Shown here piece after piece: positions 8,286 to 15,086 of a stretch of 23,751 bases of DNA (positions are counted from its first letter, which is position 1; each line of letters opens with the position of its first letter). The notes beneath the pieces are model-generated. The model searched no databases, was not told the DNA's origin, and was given only the letters and a program-made list of their open reading frames with translations. Made by a program: the position numbers and the translations under genes. Source of the DNA: a virus; IMG/VR virus record IMGVR_UViG_3300025853_000660, positions 1 through 23,751 of that record. One strand, written 5' to 3'.

Positions 8286-8476
8286 TCCTTAGTAAGGCTC
8301 TCCATAGATACTTTCGTAACTTTAATTTCCAAGTCCTGTCTAAAATCATCATTAGTAGTGTCAGTATTGGGATCAGCAACATCAGCATCAAAATCAGCTT
8401 TACTAGCATAAACTTTACCTGTTCTCTTATGTTTAATTATTTCTTTAGCTTCAGCTGGTATCTTCTTAAGTGTCAT
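8282..8476 (-). CDS. 64-residue acidic conserved protein
   Basis: This 64-residue protein has the pattern HKRTGKVYASKADFDADVADPNTDT (16-40) followed by RQDLEIKVTKV. I recall the same pattern (H-x-RTGKxY.S...DVxDPxTxT) in many marine phage small proteins without function. It is acidic in the middle and probably a small beta protein. AAGGAG lies 8 bases before the ATG, inside the end of the methyltransferase gene, so expression may be strong. Its last bases (AAGGAATGA) combine a Shine-Dalgarno sequence and a stop/start overlap for the next oxygenase-like gene. Confidence 0.7.
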   Translation of the reverse strand: MTLKKIPAEAKEIIKHKRTGKVYASKADFDADVADPNTDTTNDDFRQDLEIKVTKVSMESLTKE

Positions 8477-8477
8477 A

Positions 8478-9299
8478 TTATTTCTCCTTTTTTAAAAATG
8501 AATCATAATTCCAAGAATTATTTTTTCCCCAGAAGTCACAATATTTACTATCTCTACTAAATGAAGTTAAATCGCAAGATTTAAATATAGCATACTTATC
8601 TGGGTCTATGGTATCCTCTACAACTAAACGATCACCAGTAGTCATCATTGATGATACCTTATTAATTATACCCTTCATATTAGCATGACAGTCTTCAATA
8701 ACTAACATGGGTGATTCGTATTCTTCAAACTCATATGAATCTATATTATTAACATCTAATTTTATAAATTCAACGTTCGGTATATCTTTGATTTCTTGGT
8801 TGTCTACAGTGATAATTCTTGTATCTAAGCCTAATGTTTTTGTCATATCAGAAAACCAATAAGCGGAACCACCTTCACCAGAACCAAATTCTAGTATTGT
8901 TTTTGGTTTAAGCTCTTGCAGCATTTGTTGGTAAATAGTTAGACTCATAGGATCTTTTAATAATTTAAGTCCTTTCCATTTAAAGTTATTAAATTTAGAA
9001 AATTGTATTACATTAGTATAATGCCTATTGTTTTCTAAAATTCTTTCAATCACATTTAATTCTGCTTTGTATTCGTGAGGACCATCAGGCTCTTCTATTG
9101 TATTACCTTCAGTAAATAAATTAGCATATTCACTACCTACCATAGTTTTATAAATGTTCATCATCTGATCTACCATAATATTAATAAAATGTTTTTTATT
9201 AGCATTTTTGATAGTCATCACTCCATCATCTTTAATTTTTTGTATTTCGCTTTCGTTGAAAAATAAATTAAGACTTGTTTTTGTAGTTTCTATTTTCAT
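8478..9299 (-). CDS. CmcI-like SAM-dependent methyltransferase
   Basis: This 273-residue protein has a class I methyltransferase fold of the CmcI / rhamnosyl O-methyltransferase type. WKGLKLLKDPMSLTIYQQML (108-127) is the family lead-in; ILEFGSGEGGSAYWF (135-149) is the SAM-binding glycine loop with E137; TVDNQ (164-168) is motif II with D166. LVIEDCHA (199-206) and LVVEDT (225-230) supply later acidic motifs. In this family these residues often hold metal and the acceptor hydroxyl. Family members methylate sugars or small molecules; with glycosyltransferases two and three genes downstream, O-methylation of a glycan is the natural reading. The first 90 residues have no match I can name. AGGAT precedes the ATG by 6 bases. 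Confidence 0.8.
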   Translation of the reverse strand: MKIETTKTSLNLFFNESEIQKIKDDGVMTIKNANKKHFINIMVDQMMNIYKTMVGSEYANLFTEGNTIEEPDGPHEYKAELNVIERILENNRHYTNVIQFSKFNNFKWKGLKLLKDPMSLTIYQQMLQELKPKTILEFGSGEGGSAYWFSDMTKTLGLDTRIITVDNQEIKDIPNVEFIKLDVNNIDSYEFEEYESPMLVIEDCHANMKGIINKVSSMMTTGDRLVVEDTIDPDKYAIFKSCDLTSFSRDSKYCDFWGKNNSWNYDSFLKKEK

Positions 9300-9301
9300 A
9301 A

Positions 9302-9886
9302 TTAATCCTGTTTGTATATAGCTAAACTTAATGAAAGTCTAGGTTCTTTTATAGAAGTCACACAATGTGGAGTCATTCTATTTATAAATTGAACATTTTG
9401 ATCTTTAATAATTGTTTCCTTTTTATCTATATTCCAAACAGATTCTCCATATATATTTTTAATAAATAAACAATAATCATCTGTATGTTCTGGAAATGAA
9501 ACATTTTGATTATTTAAACCTTTTGAAAAATAAAAATTACCACATATTCTTACACCAAATGTTTCTAAAGCAACCTGTTCTATTTTTTTAAGTTCATCAT
9601 TAATATCAAGCACATCACTTATAATAAATGAAAACCCTTTGTCATAAAAATTTTTAAATTTGTCAAAATCTAAAAAACCATATATATCAAATAACTCTTT
9701 TCTTAATTTTGTTCCTAAATTATCTAATAAACAAATACTTTCATGACCATGGTGAAACTGATAAGGAAATCTTTTAGATATTTTTAAGATATCAAATATA
9801 TCCCATTCTTTTAGATTTACTTGATGAGTAACTAAAAACTCATGAAATTTTTGAAAGGAAGGTTGATGAAGGTTTCTCACGGACAA
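9302..9886 (-). CDS. 2OG-Fe(II) oxygenase / cupin-like protein
   Basis: This 194-residue protein has a plausible iron triad in its C-terminal half: FPEHTDDY gives H134 and D136, MTPHCV gives H174, and R183 in EPRLSLSLAIY is the likely 2-oxoglutarate or carboxylate-binding arginine. The strands in between (CLFIKNIYGESVWNID, DQNVQFINR) fit a cupin/JmjC-like barrel. The N-terminal half is charged and helical, with a His-rich stretch (QFHHGHES at 43-50) that may hold another metal. It starts the group of modification genes and ends three bases before the methyltransferase start. Compared with the other oxygenases here the family match is weaker; a non-enzymatic cupin is possible. Confidence 0.65.
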   Translation of the reverse strand: MSVRNLHQPSFQKFHEFLVTHQVNLKEWDIFDILKISKRFPYQFHHGHESICLLDNLGTKLRKELFDIYGFLDFDKFKNFYDKGFSFIISDVLDINDELKKIEQVALETFGVRICGNFYFSKGLNNQNVSFPEHTDDYCLFIKNIYGESVWNIDKKETIIKDQNVQFINRMTPHCVTSIKEPRLSLSLAIYKQD

Positions 9887-10017
9887 CCCTGGCCTTTGTA
9901 TCTATTTAAATTTTTTTGACGCTTCTCGTGTTTGTTGAGATTTTTCTTGTGTTGCCGAGGACCTCTTTTCTTAGGTTTATCTCTGGGTATGAAGTGTGTA
10001 AATTTTTGTTTAGCCAT
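9877..10017 (-). CDS. 46-residue Lys/Arg-rich protein
   Basis: The minus-strand frame from the ATG at 10017 encodes 46 residues, MAKQKFTHFIPRDKPKKRGP through NRYKGQGCP, then TGA. About 40 percent of the residues are Lys, Arg or His. The start lies inside the end of the previous gene (8-base overlap) behind the sequence CAGGAGA, a good Shine-Dalgarno; the end overlaps the next gene by 10 bases. These overlaps and the RBS support a real gene. I recall near-identical small basic proteins in marine phages. Binding to DNA or RNA, or neutralising packaged DNA, is a guess from charge. Confidence 0.75.
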   Translation of the reverse strand: MAKQKFTHFIPRDKPKKRGPRQHKKNLNKHEKRQKNLNRYKGQGCP

Positions 10018-10360
10018 TCTCCTGAGATCTGTCTATTTGAGCATAGCTAATAACACCTTGAATTTTACTACTGCCTGTAGCTGCTTGCACAGTTATTGCA
10101 TCACCTGCTTCAAGATTTAAACCTTGTGGGGCAGCATTAACTTGAGATTTAGCTGCAACATCATCTCTGAAAAATTCATATTCAGCACTTGAGTCAGAAG
10201 AATCTACAAAGTTCATGTTAACTAAGATAGCTGATGAAGCATCATTGTTAGCACAATAAACACTTTTTACTATAACTGTTGCATTAGTAGGACATGTAAA
10301 CGCTGTTGTCTTACTTGTATCGGTCTGTTTAAAACCTTGATTTTTATATTGTATAGTCAT
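10010..10360 (-). CDS. Small beta-rich virion protein
   Basis: This 116-residue protein is a compact all-beta protein of a type common in marine phage structural modules (pattern TTAFTCPTNATVIVKSVYCAN at 18-38, SAILVNMNFVDSS, then LNLEAGDAITVQAATGSSKIQGVISY at 81-106). The block LxLEAGDxI is typical of small jelly-roll or Ig-like virion proteins that decorate heads or fibres. Two cysteines (C23, C36) lie in neighbouring strands. There is no enzyme motif. It is coupled upstream by an ATGA overlap and overlaps the next small gene by 8 bases. Head decoration or minor tail protein are both possible. Confidence 0.7.
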   Translation of the reverse strand: MTIQYKNQGFKQTDTSKTTAFTCPTNATVIVKSVYCANNDASSAILVNMNFVDSSDSSAEYEFFRDDVAAKSQVNAAPQGLNLEAGDAITVQAATGSSKIQGVISYAQIDRSQENG

Positions 10361-10521
10361 GATAAAAAATAGTTAAATGCATCTTGTTCATTTTTTAATT
10401 CTTGTTGATAAGATGTGTTTAATTTATCTTTGAGGGTTTGTAAAGACTGAGCTACTTGTCTTTGATTTTCTTCAGTATAAGTAGGTGTAGGTTCTGGTAT
10501 TAATAGATCAACTCTAGCCAT
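10357..10521 (-). CDS. 54-residue helical protein after the gp10-like gene
   Basis: Reading the minus strand from the ATG at 10521 gives 54 residues starting MARVDLLIPEPTPTYTEEN and ending NEQDAFNYFLS, closed by TGA. After a Pro/Thr-rich start the rest is a single charged amphipathic helix (QVAQSLQTLKDKLNTSYQQE). The gene fills a 160-base gap exactly: its start overlaps the stop of the 716-residue gene (TAATG) and its stop overlaps the next start (ATGA). This double coupling is strong evidence that it is translated. It might be a small tail or assembly component; I recognise no domain. Confidence 0.75.
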   Translation of the reverse strand: MARVDLLIPEPTPTYTEENQRQVAQSLQTLKDKLNTSYQQELKNEQDAFNYFLS

Positions 10522-12671
10522 TATCCCCTCATACCATCTGGTTGTACATCTACTCTAAATGTACCATATCTCCAATTCTGATCGGTGGAGGTATTTGCTA
10601 CCTTTACACTTGCAAATCTAGATCTTGCTCTTGTATCAACTTTATCAGTTGATGAATTTATTGTAAAAGGACCTAAAGGAGAGGACTGTGCATTTACTGC
10701 AGGATAGGATCTTAAATTTAAAGTAACTTGTGCATCACCAGTTAATATTTTGAAATCTGGTATAAATCTTCTTATGCTCATAAAAAATTGTCCATCTCCA
10801 CCGGTAGACAAATCAAAATCTCCTGATGTAATAAATGCAGGTATTGCTGTTTTGTTACCAAGAGCATCAACTTCATTGTTACCAACTTCATGTGCATAAT
10901 ATGTAGACGCACCATTTATGTTTGTTGCTCCTTGTATTGTTGGAAACGTAGGCACATCTGCGGTAATAAATTCAGTTGCATAAGGATTATCGTATAATGT
11001 TGCATCAGCCCAAGAAGTCCTAGCTAATGATCCTGTAGTCCAAGTGTTTTCAGTATAGTTGTAAGTTACAGCTCTATCTACTTGTTCTTGTCCATTCCTT
11101 GCATAGAACCAAGTTATCTCTTCATACAAATGATTTAATCCAGCATATACTTGCTCACCTGCTGTATAATTAATACCTAAGTTATCTCCTTTACTTGTAA
11201 ATACAAAATCTTCTACTAAGCAAGGTAACGATTTAACAGTACCATCATAAACAAAAAATCCTCCTGCTTGACCCATCCAAAAAACTTTACCATTTACATA
11301 CTTGATAGCATGTTGACCAATCAAACCACAATTAGAACCAACCTGTCTTATAGAAAATGTAAATGGTGGTCCAACAAATTGCATTATATAAGCAGAAGTA
11401 TCAGTAAGTATTAGAATATAATCTTTAGCTTTTGCAGCTCCTACAATTTTTACCCCAGAGTCTACTCTAAAAGTACCTGCAGTATTCGTTGATGTCGGTG
11501 TATAATCTGATAAATTTTCTTGATCTGAAAATCTTATAAACATTTTATCTTGTGTGTTCTCAGTTCCAATAATTGTTTCAGTTCCAAGAATAATAAGGTG
11601 TCTATCTCTTTCTGATACTATTGACATTACAGAAGTAGTTGGAGCTCCAGCAATAGCTGTTGCTCTTGTTGTTAATGCAGGAGGGTTCGAACTAATTGCT
11701 TCCCATTTAAAAGTTTTTCCATTTTTAATTGTTGCAACAAGAGTGCTTCCAAAATGATCTAATGACCATGAAGCAGGATCTAGTAATACTGTCGTAGATG
11801 TAGAGGCTTGTCCCCAAGCTGTAAAATATTCAACGGACGCACCATCTGAGTGTGCTGTTCTTGTACCTCCAGAACCTCTCGTAATACCTTGTAATATATT
11901 ACCTGTTATATTTGTGTAAGAAATAAACTCAGCTCCAACTTTTATACTGCCACTTGTTGGAAAGCCGAGAGCCGAGGTCACTGTTATTTCAGTTGCAGAT
12001 CCATTGTTACCTTGAGTGTCATCAGCTAGTGCCCCATTTAAAGTTGTGACAAGTCCTGATTGACCACCCCAAGAAGATGTTCCCCAACCATAACCAGCAG
12101 TTTGGTTCAATGGTCCTACTTCAACATAAGGATTAAGCACAGCTGACCCACTAGCAGCTACTGATGTGCCTGCTGCAGAAGCCATTGTTATAGTGAATGT
12201 ATCTACAGAAGCCGTAACTACTTGAAATGTATTTGTTTCAAAATCTGAAGCTATATATCCTGCTCCTGAGGGAGGTGTTACAGATGTAAATGTAAATAAA
12301 TCTCCATCAGTCAATCCATGACCAATTTTATTTACAGTAACAGTTGTGCTTGTATTCACTGTCGTAAAAGTAGCACCAGTTATTGGAGTATCTAAAGGCG
12401 TAATATCGTAGTAAGCTCCTTCAAAATAAACTACTAAAACTTTGTTTGAGCCTAAAGCTATATATTTTCTACCATCAAGATCAGCCCAAATAAGTTGTTC
12501 TCTAATAGCACCTACTACTTTTTTATTTATAATTTCTTCCCAACCACCTATTTTTTCAGGTAGTCCGTATCTAAATCTAACAAAATCACCATCGACCCAC
12601 TGACCTTCAGCTCCGGTAGCAGTGACCTGTTTGTTAAATCCTGGTTGTATCTGTATGTTAGCTAATGGCAT
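10521..12671 (-). CDS. P22 gp10-like tail / packaged-DNA stabilisation protein
   Basis: This 716-residue protein is a P22 gp10-like (Phage_stabilise type) tail protein, which caps the adaptor and keeps packaged DNA in the head; it is the functional counterpart of T7 nozzle protein gp12. Recognised blocks are the N terminus LANIQIQPGFNKQ (3-15) with GDFVRFRYGLPEKIGGWEE, the middle SLDHFGSTLVATIKNGKTFK, SERDRHLIILGTE and RFSDQENLSDYTP, then NGKVFWMGQAGGFFVYDG and EEITWFYARNGQEQ. These repeated beta blades fit a propeller. The conserved N terminus supports the ATG at 12671 as the true start although it has no Shine-Dalgarno sequence. Ser/Thr-rich insertions at about 95-250 (TSTTVTVNK, TSSWGG) probably form an extra surface domain. 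The stop overlaps the next gene (TAATG). Confidence 0.85.
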   Translation of the reverse strand: MPLANIQIQPGFNKQVTATGAEGQWVDGDFVRFRYGLPEKIGGWEEIINKKVVGAIREQLIWADLDGRKYIALGSNKVLVVYFEGAYYDITPLDTPITGATFTTVNTSTTVTVNKIGHGLTDGDLFTFTSVTPPSGAGYIASDFETNTFQVVTASVDTFTITMASAAGTSVAASGSAVLNPYVEVGPLNQTAGYGWGTSSWGGQSGLVTTLNGALADDTQGNNGSATEITVTSALGFPTSGSIKVGAEFISYTNITGNILQGITRGSGGTRTAHSDGASVEYFTAWGQASTSTTVLLDPASWSLDHFGSTLVATIKNGKTFKWEAISSNPPALTTRATAIAGAPTTSVMSIVSERDRHLIILGTETIIGTENTQDKMFIRFSDQENLSDYTPTSTNTAGTFRVDSGVKIVGAAKAKDYILILTDTSAYIMQFVGPPFTFSIRQVGSNCGLIGQHAIKYVNGKVFWMGQAGGFFVYDGTVKSLPCLVEDFVFTSKGDNLGINYTAGEQVYAGLNHLYEEITWFYARNGQEQVDRAVTYNYTENTWTTGSLARTSWADATLYDNPYATEFITADVPTFPTIQGATNINGASTYYAHEVGNNEVDALGNKTAIPAFITSGDFDLSTGGDGQFFMSIRRFIPDFKILTGDAQVTLNLRSYPAVNAQSSPLGPFTINSSTDKVDTRARSRFASVKVANTSTDQNWRYGTFRVDVQPDGMRG

Positions 12672-12676
12672 GCCAG

Positions 12677-12705
12677 ATTATAGCATATTAGCTTATCTTC
12701 TTAAA
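12677..12705 (-). promoter_or_regulatory. Promoter TTTAAG-N17-TATAAT with extended -10 (TGC)
   Basis: Minus strand: TTTAAG at 12705-12700, 17 bases ending TGC, then TATAAT at 12682-12677 and five bases (CTGGC) to the ATG at 12671. This 17-base element (TGCTATAATCTGGCATG) differs at one base from the one before the gene at 21276. No Shine-Dalgarno sequence is seen. A leaderless start of the large tail gene is suggested. Confidence 0.6.
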
Positions 12706-13241
12706 CCTATTCTAAGTCGTTTATCGTACTTCCAATCTTTATGTGGCCCTTCTTGATTAACATAATGCATAAATACTTGGCTGTATTGATCTCCTTCATA
12801 AGGTCCTTCTCTATAATGCTCCCAATCAATACCTTTATAAACTATAGCTTCTCCAGGTTTTAAATCAAAACACTTGCCATCAGCACACATTTTCCATGGC
12901 ACATTATCAGATCCTAAATGTAATGTAACTGAGTATTCACAAGAAGGTCTGTCTCTATGTTTTTTTAATTCTGATCCATTTACATACATTCTGTAAAATG
13001 AATATGTAGGCCATAATTTAATACCACAAATTTCTTCCATACGTTTCCATTTTTGTACTAACAAAATCTCTGTGGCTGGGTCTGCATAATGTGATGCATC
13101 AAAATTAGTTACAACGTCATCAGCCATAGACAACCCACCTGCATTATTTCTTAAATTTAATTTTGCGTAACTATGAAAGAAAAAAGCCTCATCAGGAGTT
13201 ATAAAATCTTTTATAAGTATTGGTGTTTTTAATTTATCCAT
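12693..13241 (-). CDS. 2OG-Fe(II) oxygenase-like protein with unusual C-terminal half
   Basis: This 182-residue protein carries an oxygenase iron triad: KKHRDRP gives H95 and D97, and WEHYREG gives H142. The strands around it (SVTLHLGSDNVPWKM, KPGEAIVYKG) fit the double-stranded beta-helix fold. The arginine that normally sits about 10-14 residues after the distal histidine is missing: Gln152 and Gln155 stand there (GDQYSQVFMHY). Either R144 serves instead or the cosubstrate differs. From memory, related marine phage proteins share this QVFMHYV ending, so it is probably a subfamily feature rather than decay. It overlaps the preceding oxygenase by 13 bases. The end is basic (KYDKRLRIGLRR). Confidence 0.78.
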   Translation of the reverse strand: MDKLKTPILIKDFITPDEAFFFHSYAKLNLRNNAGGLSMADDVVTNFDASHYADPATEILLVQKWKRMEEICGIKLWPTYSFYRMYVNGSELKKHRDRPSCEYSVTLHLGSDNVPWKMCADGKCFDLKPGEAIVYKGIDWEHYREGPYEGDQYSQVFMHYVNQEGPHKDWKYDKRLRIGLRR

Positions 13242-13834
13242 GATACTAAACTATATCTTACTCCCTTTGTAATTGGTTTTACTCCATGAGGATACATAAA
13301 ACTACTAGGCCAAATAACACATCTGTTTGGTTGAAGTTCAATCTTACCAATACCAGGAAAGTGTAATTCACCACCCTCATAATCATTATTTAAAAAATAT
13401 ATAAAACTTAATCTTCTTGGATACGTTAGACTTGCATCAACATGTGGTTTGTAATTACCACCAACATTATATCTTAAGATCTCAAGTTGAGACACGTTAC
13501 AATCGTGAAATTCTATACCAGTATCTTGTACATATTTTCTTACGATTTGCAAAACTACTTCATGGAAAAAATATGTGTAGTGAACATTAGTCATGGAGTC
13601 ATGATGAGTACATAAAGGTAAACAATCAACAACTCTAAAAGACTTATCAAGTTTACCCCCATCACCAGTATCTCCTATCTTTCCTGCTTCCCAATAACTA
13701 GGTTGAACTATATTAAGCCATCTTAATAACTTTTGTAATTTTTGTATTGGTATAACATTGTCATACACTTTAACAAATTTAGATAAGTCTGTTTGTTTTT
13801 GATCTAAAATTATTTTGTTATTTTTTTGTTCCAT
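13229..13834 (-). CDS. Prolyl 4-hydroxylase-like 2OG-Fe(II) oxygenase
   Basis: This 201-residue protein has all the parts of a prolyl 4-hydroxylase-type 2OG-Fe(II) oxygenase. YKPHVDA gives the iron ligands H131 and D133, RRLSFIYFLNNDYEGGELHF (140-159) is the characteristic strand-turn-strand, YPHGV gives the distal ligand H183, and R193 in GVRYSLVSW holds 2-oxoglutarate. Family members hydroxylate prolines or other residues in proteins. Its start lies within the 3' end of the DUF6065-like gene (25-base overlap), and its 3' end overlaps the next oxygenase by 13 bases, forming a coupled trio directly downstream of the tail fibre genes. The Gly/Pro-rich fibre is a conceivable substrate, but this is inference. 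Confidence 0.9.
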   Translation of the reverse strand: MEQKNNKIILDQKQTDLSKFVKVYDNVIPIQKLQKLLRWLNIVQPSYWEAGKIGDTGDGGKLDKSFRVVDCLPLCTHHDSMTNVHYTYFFHEVVLQIVRKYVQDTGIEFHDCNVSQLEILRYNVGGNYKPHVDASLTYPRRLSFIYFLNNDYEGGELHFPGIGKIELQPNRCVIWPSSFMYPHGVKPITKGVRYSLVSWIN

Positions 13835-14574
13835 ACACTTCTTATGAACTTATATCTTGTTGTTGAAAGTTTAAAGTCTTTCTCATCTATTTCTTTTTTA
13901 GTAATAGGTTTTATTTGCATTTTCCATCTATCTCTTTTAAAAGGTATAACTTGTGCAAAAGGTGTACCTTTTTTTATTGTTCCCTCATAACCATTTTTAT
14001 ATTTCCAACCATTGAAAACAGATGGAAGTTGCACTCTATGTGTGTGCATATCAGTATCAACTATTCCTGGTAATATCTCAAACCTGTCATCATTATTATT
14101 AAGTAAAGGTAAAAATAGACATGAATAACCTTTTGGAGTTTCGATAAACCAAGGGTTTTCAAATTTAAAAAATTTATAAGACAAATTTTTTTCCATAAAT
14201 GATGAACCTTCTAATTGTTTGAAAGGATGAAACCCAGGTTCTGGTCCTATACCTAAATAATTTGCTTGTGTTTGCATAAAAGGGGGAGCCATTGAAAAAC
14301 TTGTTTGAACTTTATATTCCCATTTGTCTTCCTCAATTTCTGGATTTTCTTGGGGTTTCATTGTTATATAATAATCTTGCGCAGTTTTAAGCATATAACC
14401 TGTAGTAAGAGAATCCATAAAAGGCAGACAACCTTTTACAGTAAATAGTCCTAGTTTATGTTCTAGTTTTTTGTACCACTCTGGTACATTCATTGAAACA
14501 GGTTCAGGTTTTACATCTGAATTCCATTTGATAAATTCTGGCAGTGCCCTAAAAACAATTTTGTTATCAAACAT
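13810..14574 (-). CDS. DUF6065-like conserved protein
   Basis: This 254-residue protein shows blocks I associate with DUF6065: KGCLPFMDSLTTGYMLKTAQDY (47-68), QANYLGIGPEPGFHPFKQLEG (103-123), ENPWFIETPKGYSCLFLPLL (139-158), PGIVDTDMHTH (169-179) and KKGTPFAQVIPFKRDRW (201-217). The pattern suggests a compact beta-sandwich or cupin-like fold; D173, D175, H177 and H179 could bind a metal, but this is only suggestive. Function of the family is unknown to me. The 3' end overlaps the next oxygenase gene by 25 bases, so the two are probably linked in use. The ATG at 14574 is preceded by a 41-base gap without a good Shine-Dalgarno sequence. Confidence 0.6.
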   Translation of the reverse strand: MFDNKIVFRALPEFIKWNSDVKPEPVSMNVPEWYKKLEHKLGLFTVKGCLPFMDSLTTGYMLKTAQDYYITMKPQENPEIEEDKWEYKVQTSFSMAPPFMQTQANYLGIGPEPGFHPFKQLEGSSFMEKNLSYKFFKFENPWFIETPKGYSCLFLPLLNNNDDRFEILPGIVDTDMHTHRVQLPSVFNGWKYKNGYEGTIKKGTPFAQVIPFKRDRWKMQIKPITKKEIDEKDFKLSTTRYKFIRSVWNKKITK

Positions 14575-14614
14575 ACCAAGTATGTATATACTAAATCAGA
14601 GATAGTTCTAGTGA

Positions 14615-14620
14615 ATTATA
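14615..14620 (-). promoter_or_regulatory. Weak internal promoter candidate (TATAAT)
   Basis: TATAAT on the minus strand overlaps the stop of the 156-residue gene and precedes a 40-base gap before the ATG at 14574, one of the longest gaps here. There is no TG extension and no good -35, so this may be chance in AT-rich DNA. The gap also holds a small imperfect inverted repeat (AGTATgtatATACT) too weak to call a terminator. Confidence 0.2.
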
Positions 14621-15086
14621 CTGGAATTTCCATATAACTTACAGCAGATCCAAATCTTGCCTCCATATATGAATAAAAAGAATCCATTGGAAAAGATGGG
14701 TTATCACTTAACGCACCACCATCTGCTTCAGCTTTTACAGTTTCTATGTTTGTAAGATGTGCTTGATATCTAGTGTTGTGTGGTTGATCAGCTTCATCAT
14801 TATGAAATTTAAGATGATCTTCTATTTTTGACTTACATCTCTCAAGTTCACTTTTAAAAATTTCAAGATTTGCAATTGCATCAGGTCTATCAGTATATGT
14901 TACTGAATTATGTCTTGATTCAAAATCAATTACTTTTTGACCTCTAACTAAAGCGTTAAAATCTTCATCTGAAATTTCAGTAGCATCTGCTCCCGTTTCA
15001 TGTTTTAAAGCATAAGTTTTTGCCGCATCGTCTCTACAAAATACAATAGGACTTATTCCTTCATGATTCCAAACAATAGCTGCCAT
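14616..15086 (-). CDS. Conserved protein after the fibre (possible fibre chaperone)
   Basis: This 156-residue protein begins MAAIVWNHEGISPIVFCRDD, a block I associate with marine phage proteins of unknown function found next to tail fibres. The middle (residues 60-120) is predicted helical and charged (NLEIFKSELERCKSKIEDHLK). The end is FPMDSFYSYMEARFGSAVSYM. It starts inside the stop of the fibre gene (TAATG at 15086), so it is translated with the fibre. That position and the helical make-up are what a fibre assembly chaperone would have, but no Tfa or gp57A/gp38 motif is visible. A minor tail protein is the alternative. Confidence 0.55.
   Translation of the reverse strand: MAAIVWNHEGISPIVFCRDDAAKTYALKHETGADATEISDEDFNALVRGQKVIDFESRHNSVTYTDRPDAIANLEIFKSELERCKSKIEDHLKFHNDEADQPHNTRYQAHLTNIETVKAEADGGALSDNPSFPMDSFYSYMEARFGSAVSYMEIPV

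Noticed and set aside
9932-10120. Plus-strand open frame of 62 codons
   Set aside because: It lies opposite two well-supported minus-strand genes; Cys/Leu-rich composition is typical of an antisense shadow.
11554-11757. Plus-strand open frame inside the gp10-like gene
   Set aside because: Antisense of a conserved protein, no start context.
91-11980. Exact 12-base repeat GAGCCGAGGTCA at 91 and 11969
   Set aside because: Chance 12-base matches are expected many times in a window of this size, and the two copies are in different reading frames.
14575-14615. Imperfect inverted repeat AGTATgtatATACT as terminator
   Set aside because: Five AT-rich base pairs without a following T run on the coding strand are too weak.
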